Assembly: GCF_014596975.1 (NCBI RefSeq) | Contig: NZ_JACVXD010000002.1 | Location: 490,280-554,279, forward strand | DNA: 64,000 nt | Origin: Aestuariibaculum marinum | GTDB taxonomy: Bacteria > Bacteroidota > Bacteroidia > Flavobacteriales > Flavobacteriaceae | Direction of reading: 5' to 3' | In this document: piece by piece, positions 39,874-48,524 of the stretch | How positions within the stretch are numbered: position 1 is the first letter of the stretch | How the letters are laid out: the number at the start of each line of letters is the position of its first letter | The notes under the pieces: generated by a model | What the model was told of the DNA's origin: nothing | The model's input: the letters and a program-made list of their open reading frames with translations, nothing else | Database searches by the model: none | Position numbers and translations under genes: made by a program

Positions 39874-40125
39874 TTACTTTTCAGGGTTTAGTAAAATGGC
39901 ATACATCTCGATGCCAAAACCTAAAAGTACCAGCATTGGTGCTAAACGAATACGACGGAAACTAAAAATATCCGGGTTAAAAACATTAGGGTCGTCACTA
40001 CCACCGCCCGACATTAAAATAAAGCCTAAAGCGATACAAGCCAAACCAATAAACATGAATTTGTAGTTCTTCTTTCCGAAAATAAACTGGCTTTTATTAG
40101 CGTCTTTTTGTTTTTGTTCTCCCAT
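39874..40125 (-). CDS. DUF3098 family membrane protein
   Basis: An 83-residue protein with two membrane helices (about residues 21-39 and 60-77) joined by a loop containing GGGSDDPNVFNPDIFSFRRI. This is the DUF3098 family, which lies beside ftsX in Bacteroidota. Its function is unknown; a link to cell division is inferred from that conserved position. The ATG at 40125 (MGEQKQ) is chosen over an upstream start eight codons earlier. Confidence 0.85.
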   Translation of the reverse strand: MGEQKQKDANKSQFIFGKKNYKFMFIGLACIALGFILMSGGGSDDPNVFNPDIFSFRRIRLAPMLVLLGFGIEMYAILLNPEK

Positions 40126-40197
40126 AATGTATGTAAAAGTGTAACGCAAATTAACGTATTTATTTAAAACATAAACGTTAACAGGGTTATAAATTAT

Positions 40198-41076
40198 CTA
40201 ATAATATAACTCGTCGGTTTTTAAATTTAAGAAACGCTGCGTTGCAAAATGTGTGCTAATCCATGTAATCACAATACCTAAAGCAAATACAAAAGCAAAT
40301 AGTAAGATCACTAAAATGGGTGCGTTAAGTAAGCCTAATTCCGGGAACATTTTGTTAACGTAAAATAAAACAATACCCATGCCTATAAGTGCAAGAACGG
40401 CACCAATAACTCCGAGGCGTACACTTTTCCAAACAAAAGGACGACGAATAAATTGTTTTGTCGCACCAACCATTTGCATGGTTTTAATAGTGAATCGTTT
40501 GGAGTATACCGACAGTCTTATAGAACTGTTAATTAATAATACCGCAATTAATGTGAAAATGCTACTCAATACCAATACCCAAAAGCTTATTTTTTTAACG
40601 TTGTCGTTCATCAAGTTTACCAAGTCGTTATCGTAAGTCACTTCGTCAACAAAGTTTTTAGATGAGGCTTCTGCAGAAATTTTTTCTAAATGTTCAGACG
40701 TTACATAATCGGCTTTAAGGTGCACATCAATAGAATTTTGTAAAGGGTTGTACCCCACAAAATCCATAAAATCTTCTCCGTTTTCAGCTTTCATAAATTC
40801 AGCCGCTTGTTCTTTCGAAACATATTCGGTAGACTTAACGTAATCTGCCATGGCCAGACTTTTTTCAAGCTGTTTGGTTTCTACATCTTTCGCCGAATCT
40901 TTCAAATAAATGGTAACAACCACCTGTTCTTTAAAATGATCGGAAACTTTTTTAGCATTAAGTACCAACAGGCCTAATAATCCTAATAAAAATAAAACCA
41001 AAGCGATGCTTAAAACCACTGAAAAGTACGATGATATAAGTCGGCGTTTTTGGTGTTTCTCGAAAGATGAACTCAT
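40198..41076 (-). CDS. ftsX: Cell division protein FtsX
   Basis: A 292-residue inner-membrane protein: N-terminal helix (about 20-40), an extracytoplasmic domain (VVTIYLKDSAKDVE, STEYVSKEQAAEFM), then three more helices with the cytoplasmic TMQMVGATKQFIRRPFVWKS loop typical of FtsX. With the FtsE ATPase (not in the window) it activates peptidoglycan hydrolases at the septum. DUF3098 follows on the same strand. Confidence 0.93.
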   Translation of the reverse strand: MSSSFEKHQKRRLISSYFSVVLSIALVLFLLGLLGLLVLNAKKVSDHFKEQVVVTIYLKDSAKDVETKQLEKSLAMADYVKSTEYVSKEQAAEFMKAENGEDFMDFVGYNPLQNSIDVHLKADYVTSEHLEKISAEASSKNFVDEVTYDNDLVNLMNDNVKKISFWVLVLSSIFTLIAVLLINSSIRLSVYSKRFTIKTMQMVGATKQFIRRPFVWKSVRLGVIGAVLALIGMGIVLFYVNKMFPELGLLNAPILVILLFAFVFALGIVITWISTHFATQRFLNLKTDELYY

Positions 41077-41319
41077 ATAAATGTGGGATTAACGATGTAA
41101 AAATACTAAAAGAAAAAGGAAAACTATAATTAAATTATTTGCAATACAATTCCTTATGGTATGTATAACTTATTGGAATAAGAATTGTTGTTTAGGAGCT
41201 CTGTTTTAATGAATAAAAAGTTCATTTTATAAACAGCCTGTACAATAGTGTATTAGTGATTTTTGTAGTTGTTGGCATGGTTGTTGAAAACGTCAAACTA
41301 AAATCGAAAAACAAACATT

Positions 41320-41925
41320 ATGAAAAAGAACATTCTAATTTTAGCCTTAGTCACATTAGCTACATTTTTTAATCAAGCTCAGGCACAGCGTTATAATCAG
41401 AGGTATAGTAGTAATTCTAATTATGTATTTGGTTTAAAAGCCGGATTAAACGTATCGTCCTTTCAAGGTGGGAATGATGGGATAGCTAGAAACAGTTTAT
41501 TAGGGTATCATATAGGTTTAACTGCCGAGAACAGAATAAATAGGAATTTTGCGATTCAACCCGAGTTTCTGTTTTCACGTGTTGGAGGTGAAGAGATATA
41601 TTCAGATGGTCTTCAGGCACGATATTACTTAGATTATGTTTCGGTACCGGTGATGGCTAAATTCTATTTAGGTGATCAGTTGAGTTTAGATTTCGGCCCG
41701 CAATTAGGATTCTTGGTTAAAGATCGAGCTAACTACAGTGACGATTATTATGACTACGATGCTGGTGCCAATACGTTTGATTTAGGATTTAATTTTGGTT
41801 TAAGTTTAAATCTGGATCGCTACTGGTTTGCTCAGGCGCGATATAATATTGGTGTAACCAACGTTTTTAATAATCCGGATGCCCAAAATAGTGTATTCCA
41901 GTTTTCAATAGGTCGCCGATTTTAA
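41320..41925 (+). CDS. Outer-membrane beta-barrel protein (PorT-like)
   Basis: A 201-residue exported protein: signal peptide (cleavage near QAQAQ) and an eight-stranded barrel pattern with KAGLNVSSFQGG, FAIQPEFLFSR, LDFGPQLGFLV and a C-terminal FSIGRRF strand. This is the outer-membrane beta-barrel class related to PorT. The function is unknown. It is bounded by a 243-base upstream region in which I see no clear feature and by an inverted repeat downstream. Confidence 0.8.
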   Translation: MKKNILILALVTLATFFNQAQAQRYNQRYSSNSNYVFGLKAGLNVSSFQGGNDGIARNSLLGYHIGLTAENRINRNFAIQPEFLFSRVGGEEIYSDGLQARYYLDYVSVPVMAKFYLGDQLSLDFGPQLGFLVKDRANYSDDYYDYDAGANTFDLGFNFGLSLNLDRYWFAQARYNIGVTNVFNNPDAQNSVFQFSIGRRF

Positions 41926-41968
41926 TTATTGAGTTTAGCCAATAAAAACATCTGGAAAAATGGGATAT

Positions 41969-42045
41969 TGTCATTCTGAATTTATTTCAGAATCTACATA
42001 TTAGGATTTAATTGGATTAGAATCTGAAACGAGTTCAGATTGACA
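41969..42045. repeat. Intergenic inverted repeat (REP/MITE-like)
   Basis: Two 27-base arms (41969-41995 and 42019-42045), complementary at 22 of 27 positions, around a 23-base centre. Arm ends read TGTCATTCTGAA and TTCAGATTGACA. It lies between convergent genes and could also end both transcripts. The half element at 18371-18413 is related. Confidence 0.65.
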
Positions 42046-42058
42046 GTAACTAGATGTT

Positions 42059-42976
42059 TTAGATCGCCTTCTTTTTTTGCGGTTTGCTTACCAGATAAAC
42101 CCCAAAGGCTACTAAACCACAACTTAATATTTTAACCAGATTAATATCTTGTGCATATTGAGTTTGCATAAAAACATAAGCCATAATGCTTACCATGATA
42201 AAGCTTACTGCAGGTTGTAAATAAATATAGCTACTGGTTACCGATGGCGCCAAATGATTAAGGGCGTAAATGTTGAAAAAGTAGGCCAGAAAGGTGGTAA
42301 AGATCACCACGTATCCGATGGTTAAGTAGGTGTCTAAATCGAAACCAGCAAAGTTGGTATCCAGAAACGAATTAATACCAAACGGGAAGACATATAAAAA
42401 TCCGAAAAGGAAAATCCAGCTTACCACGGTCATAGCATTGTATTTGTGCATTAACGTTTTTGCCAGTACTAGATATAGTCCATAACTACAGGCATTCAAT
42501 AAAATGAATAAGTTTCCTAAAAAGGAGCTGGTTCCAACGGCTTTGTTTCCGTATAAAATCAATAAAACAGCACCAATAGCGCCTAAAGTAATGCCGAGGA
42601 TTTTGTTTTTTGTGATGCGTTCTTTCAGAATAAAATAGCTAAACACCAAAACAATAACAGGCGTGGCTGTGGTAATGATAGAGGCATCAATTGGAGAGGT
42701 TAAGTTGATGCCATGAAAAAACAAACTTTGATTTAATGCGCCACCAAATAATCCACAAAGGGCCAAACGTAGAAAATCTTTCTTTTCAACTTTTTCTTTT
42801 ACAAATAAGAATTTAATCAGCCAGAACAATAAAACACAACAGGCTAATCGTATAAAAACAAAGGCTGTCGGACCAATTTTATCGGGCATTATGCCTTTTG
42901 CAATAATGTAATTGGCACCATAAATAATGTTGGCTCCTAATAACGCTAAGTGTGCTTTGGTGGTGTCTTTTATCAA
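42059..42976 (-). CDS. EamA-family (DMT superfamily) transporter
   Basis: A 305-residue membrane protein with ten predicted helices in two EamA repeats (ALLGANIIYGANYIIAKGI in the first; SFLGNLFILLNACSYGLYLVLAKTL in the second) and a Lys-rich cytoplasmic end (KPQKKK). Its sequence differs clearly from the EamA protein at 9899, so they are distinct paralogues. The substrate is unknown. Confidence 0.85.
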   Translation of the reverse strand: MIKDTTKAHLALLGANIIYGANYIIAKGIMPDKIGPTAFVFIRLACCVLLFWLIKFLFVKEKVEKKDFLRLALCGLFGGALNQSLFFHGINLTSPIDASIITTATPVIVLVFSYFILKERITKNKILGITLGAIGAVLLILYGNKAVGTSSFLGNLFILLNACSYGLYLVLAKTLMHKYNAMTVVSWIFLFGFLYVFPFGINSFLDTNFAGFDLDTYLTIGYVVIFTTFLAYFFNIYALNHLAPSVTSSYIYLQPAVSFIMVSIMAYVFMQTQYAQDINLVKILSCGLVAFGVYLVSKPQKKKAI

Positions 42977-43106
42977 GGTCAGATAATTTAAGCTGCGAAA
43001 TTACAAATTGTCTTTAAAAAGCAAGCTTAAAGGATTGTTATATTATTCGTGTCAAATTCAATTTTATTAATTGTGTATAAAGGCTTTCTGTTTTCTGAAG
43101 AAACCG

Positions 43107-43114
43107 TAAATTTG
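43107..43114 (+). promoter_or_regulatory. Promoter -7 element for leuS
   Basis: TAAATTTG, giving a leader of about 55 bases. Confidence 0.55.
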
Positions 43115-43176
43115 CGCTTTTAAAAAGCAGAATGACAATAGGATGAATGCCTGTTGAAAGAATAATATATAAGTAG

Positions 43177-46152
43177 ATGAAATACGATTTCAATCAAATC
43201 GAGAAGAAGTGGCAAGAATACTGGGCCAAAAATCAAACGTTTAAGGCTGAAAATCATTCAGACAAACCTAAATATTATGTATTAGACATGTTCCCTTACC
43301 CAAGTGGTGCCGGATTACATGTTGGGCATCCGCTGGGATATATTGCTTCAGATATTTATGCGCGTTACAAGCGTCATCAAGGGTTTAATGTGTTGCATCC
43401 GCAGGGGTACGATAGTTTTGGTTTGCCGGCTGAACAGTATGCCATTCAAACAGGGCAACATCCTGCCATTACTACAGAAACGAATATCGCAACGTATCGT
43501 CGCCAGTTAGACCAAATCGGTTTTTCATTCGACTGGTCTCGTGAGGTTCGTACGTCCGATCCTAGTTATTACAAATGGACGCAGTGGATTTTCATTCAGT
43601 TATTCAATTCCTGGTATAATAACGATGCTGAGAAAGCCGAAGATATTTCAACTTTAATCAAAATTTTTGAAGCTGAAGGAAATGCAAATGTTAATGCCGT
43701 TTGTGATGATGCTGTTGAAACCTTTACAGCTGAAGAGTGGAAGGCATTTTCATCGAAAGAGCAACAGGAAATTTTATTACAATATAGATTAACCTATTTA
43801 GCAGAAACCGAAGTAAACTGGTGTCCTGCTTTAGGAACTGTATTAGCAAACGACGAGATTGTTAACGGCGTTTCTGAGCGTGGTGGTCATCCGGTTGTGA
43901 GAAAGAAAATGACACAATGGAGTATGCGAATTTCTGCGTATGCCGAGCGTTTACTTCAAGGCTTAGAAAAAATAGACTGGACCGATTCTTTAAAGGAAAG
44001 TCAGCGTAACTGGATTGGGAAATCGGTTGGTGCTGCTGTGACTTTTAATGTGAAAGATCATGATGACGTGATTGAAGTCTTTACTACACGTCCTGATACC
44101 ATCTTTGGTGTGAGTTTTATGACCTTAGCGCCGGAGCATGATTTGGTGTCTAAAATTACAACACCTGAGCAAAAAGCTGAGGTTGAGGCTTATATTGAAG
44201 CAACTGCAAAACGGAGCGAGCGTGAGCGCATGGCTGATGTTAAAACTATTACCGGAGCATTCACAGGAGCATATGCTGAGCATCCGTTTACTAAAGAGCC
44301 AATTCCGGTTTGGATTGGCGATTACGTATTAGCAGGCTACGGAACCGGAGCCGTGATGTCTGTGCCATGTGGTGATCAGCGTGATTACGATTTTGCGAAG
44401 CATTTCAATATCGAGATTCCAAATATTTTTGAAGGAGCCGATATTTCGGAAGAAGCTTTTGCCGATAAAGACAAAACCATTATCGCCAATAGCGATTTCT
44501 TAAACGGACTGAACTATAAAAAAGCAACCAAGCGCGTTATATTCGAATTAGAGCAGCTAGGGCAAGGTGTTGGAAAAACCAACTACCGTTTACGTGATGC
44601 TGTATTTAGCCGTCAGCGTTATTGGGGTGAGCCGTTCCCGGTGTATTACGTCGATGGGATGCCACAAATGATTGATGCAGCCCATTTGCCAATTCAGTTG
44701 CCTGAAGTAGAAAAATATTTACCAACCGAAACAGGTGAGCCACCTTTAGGCAACGCCACTGTTTGGGCTTGGAATACTGAAACAAATGAAGTTGTTTCTA
44801 ACGATTTAATTGATAATAACACAATTTTCCCATTAGAGTTAAACACCATGCCAGGTTGGGCTGGAAGTTCATGGTATTTTAACCGTTATATGGATTCAAC
44901 CAATAATGAGGCTTTCGCAAGTCAGGAGGCGTTGAATTACTGGAAAGATGTCGATTTATACATCGGTGGAAGCGAGCACGCTACAGGCCACTTGTTATAC
45001 GCGCGTTTCTGGCAAAAGTTCTTGTTCGATAAAGGGGTTGTACCAGTTGATGAGTTTGCTAAAAAACTGATTAATCAGGGGATGATTTTAGGGACAAGTG
45101 GATATATAAATATGGCTATTTGTGCTATTAAATTTAATACACCTGAAGGAACAGGATCTAAGTCAACAAATTATTATGTTCCAATTGATGCTGTTAATCA
45201 GAAAGGAGAATTAACGGAAGAATATAAGTCAATTCTTCGTAAAAAGAATATTCAAGATTATGAGTATTATAAAGTTTCTGAAAATGATATTATAGAAGAA
45301 ACGTTTGTAGTTAATAGAACACCAGTTCACGTTGATGCAATAGATAGTTCAAATAATTTAATAATTGATGAATTTTATAAGTGGAAATATCCTAACCAAG
45401 ATCTTCAAAAAATTAAAGTAATTGAATGTATTAGTTCTGATGAGGTCTTTAAAGTCGGTCGCGAAGTTGAAAAAATGTCGAAATCGAAATACAATGTGGT
45501 GAATCCAGACCAGATTTGTATCGATTACGGTGCCGATTCTTTACGTTTATACGAAATGTTCTTAGGTCCATTAGAGCAATATAAACCTTGGAATACAGCT
45601 GGTATTACTGGTGTGCACGGGTTCTTAAAGAAACTTTGGAAGCTTTATGTAGACGATAACGGCTTAAAAGTTAACGATAGCGAACCAAGTGCAGACAGTT
45701 TAAAAACGCTTCATAAAACCATAAAGAAAGTTCAGGAAGATATCGAGAACTTCTCGTTTAATACATCGGTGTCTACATTTATGATTGCGGTTAACGAATT
45801 AACAGCTCAAAAATGTTCGTCTAAAGCTGTTCTAGAGCAGTTGTTAGTATTAATTTCTCCGTATGCGCCTCATATTGCTGAGGAATTATGGAGTCAGTTA
45901 GGGCATAACGAATCGATTTCTACAGCAGCGTTCCCTAAGTTTGACAAGAGTCATTTAGTGGAGAGTAGCAAGAATTACCCAATTTCATTTAATGGTAAAA
46001 TGCGTTTCACCTTAGAATTGCCGTTAGATATGAGTAAGGAAGATATCGAAAAAGCGGTATTGGCTCACGAAAAAACTCAGGAGCAATTACAAGGCAGAAC
46101 GCCTAAAAAGGTGATTGTGGTTCCAGGTAAAATTGTGAATATTGTAGGTTAA
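43177..46152 (+). CDS. leuS: Leucyl-tRNA synthetase with divergent inserted segment
   Basis: A 991-residue class I synthetase. HVGH (HIGH motif) is at 48-51, the editing domain at about 230-440 (TTRPDTIFGVSFM), and KMSKS near 766-770, then the anticodon-binding and C-terminal domains. The stretch at about residues 649-748, just before KMSKS, is unlike the flavobacterial sequence I would expect (GTSGYINMAICAIKFNTPEG onward). It makes the protein long and is sharply AT-rich: about 26 percent G+C by hand count against 46 percent just before it. The frame is intact. It is a single gene with its own promoter and terminator. Confidence 0.95.
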   Translation: MKYDFNQIEKKWQEYWAKNQTFKAENHSDKPKYYVLDMFPYPSGAGLHVGHPLGYIASDIYARYKRHQGFNVLHPQGYDSFGLPAEQYAIQTGQHPAITTETNIATYRRQLDQIGFSFDWSREVRTSDPSYYKWTQWIFIQLFNSWYNNDAEKAEDISTLIKIFEAEGNANVNAVCDDAVETFTAEEWKAFSSKEQQEILLQYRLTYLAETEVNWCPALGTVLANDEIVNGVSERGGHPVVRKKMTQWSMRISAYAERLLQGLEKIDWTDSLKESQRNWIGKSVGAAVTFNVKDHDDVIEVFTTRPDTIFGVSFMTLAPEHDLVSKITTPEQKAEVEAYIEATAKRSERERMADVKTITGAFTGAYAEHPFTKEPIPVWIGDYVLAGYGTGAVMSVPCGDQRDYDFAKHFNIEIPNIFEGADISEEAFADKDKTIIANSDFLNGLNYKKATKRVIFELEQLGQGVGKTNYRLRDAVFSRQRYWGEPFPVYYVDGMPQMIDAAHLPIQLPEVEKYLPTETGEPPLGNATVWAWNTETNEVVSNDLIDNNTIFPLELNTMPGWAGSSWYFNRYMDSTNNEAFASQEALNYWKDVDLYIGGSEHATGHLLYARFWQKFLFDKGVVPVDEFAKKLINQGMILGTSGYINMAICAIKFNTPEGTGSKSTNYYVPIDAVNQKGELTEEYKSILRKKNIQDYEYYKVSENDIIEETFVVNRTPVHVDAIDSSNNLIIDEFYKWKYPNQDLQKIKVIECISSDEVFKVGREVEKMSKSKYNVVNPDQICIDYGADSLRLYEMFLGPLEQYKPWNTAGITGVHGFLKKLWKLYVDDNGLKVNDSEPSADSLKTLHKTIKKVQEDIENFSFNTSVSTFMIAVNELTAQKCSSKAVLEQLLVLISPYAPHIAEELWSQLGHNESISTAAFPKFDKSHLVESSKNYPISFNGKMRFTLELPLDMSKEDIEKAVLAHEKTQEQLQGRTPKKVIVVPGKIVNIVG

Positions 46153-46196
46153 ATCTTTAGCTTAAAATACAAGTAATAATACGAAAGCATTGTGCA

Positions 46197-46232
46197 TTTT
46201 TATATTGCACAATGTTTTTTTTGTATCTGTCT
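46197..46232 (+). terminator. Intrinsic terminator after leuS
   Basis: Perfect 9-bp stem CATTGTGCA/TGCACAATG and a run of eight T. The rest of the gap to ald (46233-46442) is AT-rich without a feature I can name. Confidence 0.85.
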
Positions 46233-46442
46233 GTAAATAAAGGTGTTATTTGTTTGATTTTTAGTGATTTAAATTGAAGAATCTCTAATTTTAGTCTACT
46301 AAATCGATAGTATTTATTTATTTCATAATTTAATGTTAAAACGGTTAATAATAATGTATTTAAAACAGACATTTGCTGAAAATTACCAAAAGGAGTTATT
46401 TGGTGTAAATATTTTATAACTAACTTTTTAAATAAATTCAAA

Positions 46443-47543
46443 ATGAAAATTGGTGTTCCTATAGAAATTAAAAACAATGAGAACAGAGTAGGGATGACGC
46501 CTTCAGGTGTATTCGAACTTACTAAAAGAAACCACGAGGTTTACGTGCAAAAAAATGCAGGTTTTGGTAGTGGATTTTTTGACCAAGATTATATCGATGC
46601 CGGTGCAACTATTCTGGAAACCATTGAAGAGGTTTATGAGGTAGCTGAAATGATTGTTAAGGTGAAAGAACCTATCGAGCAGGAGTACAGCTTAATTAAG
46701 AAAGATCAGGTTGTATTTACTTATTTTCATTTTGCATCAAGTGAAGCACTTACAAAAGCAATGATCGATAGTGAATCGGTTTGTATCGCTTACGAAACAG
46801 TAGAAGATGCAGACGGTTCTTTACCGTTATTAGTGCCAATGTCTGAAGTTGCTGGTAGAATGTCTATCCAACAAGGTGCTAAATATTTAGAAAAACCAAT
46901 TAAAGGACGCGGAATTTTATTAGGAGGTGTTCCTGGAGTAAAGCCTGCTAATGTATTAGTATTAGGTGGTGGTATTGTAGGTATTCAAGCCGCTAAAATG
47001 GCAGCTGGTTTAGGTGCTAATGTTACTATCATGGATATTAACATGAAACAATTACGTTACATTGCTGATATCATGCCAGCTAACGTAAATACAGAATTCT
47101 CTAGTGAGTACAACATTAGAAAACACTTACCAAAAACAGACTTAGTAATTGGAGGTGTATTAATTAAAGGCGCAAAAGCACCTAAATTAATCACTAAAGA
47201 TATGCTTAAAGACATGCGTCCTGGAACAGTAATCGTTGACGTTGCTGTAGACCAAGGTGGATGTTTCGAAACTACTCATGCAACAACACACCAAGACCCT
47301 ACTTACATTATTGATGATGTAGTACACTATTGTGTGGCTAACATGCCAGGTGCGGTACCTTACACATCTACTGTAGCGTTAACTAACGTAACATTACCTT
47401 ACGTAATTAAATTAGCTAACGAAGGATGGGAGCAAGCATGTGCTAACAGCGCGTCTTTAGCAAAAGGTTTAAATGTTGTTAAAGGAGATATCGTTTATAA
47501 AGAAATCGCTGAAGCTTTCGGTTTAGAGTTTTTAGCGTCTTAA
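46443..47543 (+). CDS. ald: Alanine dehydrogenase
   Basis: A 366-residue enzyme that interconverts alanine with pyruvate and ammonia using NAD. MKIGVPIEIKNNENRVGMTP, VKVKEPIEQEY, YFHFASSEALT, and the Rossmann motif VLGGGIVGIQAAKMAAGLGA identify it. NMPGAVPYTST is near the end. Codon use is strongly biased, as in highly expressed genes. A single gene closed by a terminator. Confidence 0.95.
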   Translation: MKIGVPIEIKNNENRVGMTPSGVFELTKRNHEVYVQKNAGFGSGFFDQDYIDAGATILETIEEVYEVAEMIVKVKEPIEQEYSLIKKDQVVFTYFHFASSEALTKAMIDSESVCIAYETVEDADGSLPLLVPMSEVAGRMSIQQGAKYLEKPIKGRGILLGGVPGVKPANVLVLGGGIVGIQAAKMAAGLGANVTIMDINMKQLRYIADIMPANVNTEFSSEYNIRKHLPKTDLVIGGVLIKGAKAPKLITKDMLKDMRPGTVIVDVAVDQGGCFETTHATTHQDPTYIIDDVVHYCVANMPGAVPYTSTVALTNVTLPYVIKLANEGWEQACANSASLAKGLNVVKGDIVYKEIAEAFGLEFLAS

Positions 47544-47565
47544 TACATTATTTTTAATAAAGCTT

Positions 47566-47603
47566 AAAGCGGGAGATCTAGAAATAGATGTTCCGCTTTT
47601 TTT
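47566..47603 (+). terminator. Intrinsic terminator after ald
   Basis: AAAGCGG/CCGCTTT outer stem with an inner ATCTA-GAAA-TAGAT hairpin and T-run. Confidence 0.8.
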
Positions 47604-47664
47604 ATACCGTTATTTTAACACTTTTTTGGGTGCTGACAGAATATCATACCTATAAAATTGGCGC

Positions 47665-47672
47665 TATTTTTG
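47665..47672 (+). promoter_or_regulatory. Promoter -7 element for the zinc peptidase
   Basis: TATTTTTG, 33 bases before the ATG. Confidence 0.5.
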
Positions 47673-47705
47673 TTATATTTAATAACATAATTAAAAAAGA
47701 AAACA

Positions 47706-48404
47706 ATGTTTGGATATTATATATTAATTGGAGCCATCGCTTTAGTAAGTTGGCTGGTAAGTAATACATTAAAACGTAAGTTTGAGCAATACTCGAAAGT
47801 GCACTTACGAAATGGAATGACAGGAGCTCAGATTGCTGAGAAAATGTTAGCCGATCACGGTATTAGAGATGTTGAGGTGATTTCTACACCAGGACGTTTA
47901 ACAGATCATTATAACCCAAAAAATAAAACGGTGAATTTAAGTGAAGCTGTATACCATCAGCGTAATGCAGCCGCAGCAGCTGTTGCAGCACATGAGTGCG
48001 GTCATGCCGTGCAACATGCTCAGGCTTACGAATGGTTGAAAATGCGTTCGGCATTGGTTCCTGTGGTTAGTGTGACTTCAGGTATGTCGCAATGGTTAGT
48101 GATTGGAGGTTTAATTCTTGGGGCAGCCGAAAGTGCTGGTATGGGATTCTATATTGCCGTGCTTGGTTTGGTATTTATGGCCGCAGCAACTTTATTTAGT
48201 TTTATTACCTTACCTGTAGAATACGATGCCAGTAATCGTGCTTTAGCTTGGCTTAAGAATAAAAACATGGTCTCTCAAGAAGAATATAAAGGTTCTGAAG
48301 ATGCGTTAAAATGGGCCGCCAGAACATATCTTGTAGCTGCCATAGGTGCCTTGGCAAACTTATTATACTGGGGATTACGAGTATTAGGTGGTTCAAGAGA
48401 CTAA
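47706..48404 (+). CDS. Membrane zinc metallopeptidase (Zn_peptidase_2, YugP-like)
   Basis: A 232-residue integral membrane protein with an N-terminal helix, the zinc site HECGH (His96, Glu97, His100) and three later helices. LPVEYDASNRALAWL completes the YugP/Zn_peptidase_2 signature. It is probably a membrane-embedded protease for membrane-protein turnover; its substrate is unknown. It lies alone and is followed by a terminator. Confidence 0.88.
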   Translation: MFGYYILIGAIALVSWLVSNTLKRKFEQYSKVHLRNGMTGAQIAEKMLADHGIRDVEVISTPGRLTDHYNPKNKTVNLSEAVYHQRNAAAAAVAAHECGHAVQHAQAYEWLKMRSALVPVVSVTSGMSQWLVIGGLILGAAESAGMGFYIAVLGLVFMAAATLFSFITLPVEYDASNRALAWLKNKNMVSQEEYKGSEDALKWAARTYLVAAIGALANLLYWGLRVLGGSRD

Positions 48405-48424
48405 TAAAACCACAAAATAATAAT

Positions 48425-48452
48425 AAAGCCCTGAAGATCTTCGGGGCTTTTT
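48425..48452 (+). terminator. Intrinsic terminator after the zinc peptidase
   Basis: AAAGCCCTGAAGA/TCTTCGGGGCTTT, nearly perfect, followed by T-run. Confidence 0.85.
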
Positions 48453-48462
48453 CGTTTCTTTA

Positions 48463-48475
48463 CTCGATAATCGAG
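48463..48475. promoter_or_regulatory. Palindrome upstream of the MutS-like gene
   Basis: CTCGATAATCGAG is a perfect 13-base palindrome about 50 bases before the MutS-like ATG; it could be an operator. A related sequence precedes glycerate kinase (see findings). Confidence 0.3.
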
Positions 48476-48524
48476 ATTATAAAGTTTTACCTTTAGATCA
48501 AAAATTCTTTTTCAATATCATCAA

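Noticed and set aside
43177-46152. leuS segment interpreted as an intein or inserted selfish gene
   Set aside because: No intein splice motifs (no Cys/Ser start with His-Asn end), no homing-endonuclease motif; the block replaces part of a known variable domain.
46157-46477. 106-codon minus-strand ORF across the leuS-ald gap
   Set aside because: It spans the leuS terminator and the start of ald, is low-complexity AT-rich, and has no recognisable family feature.
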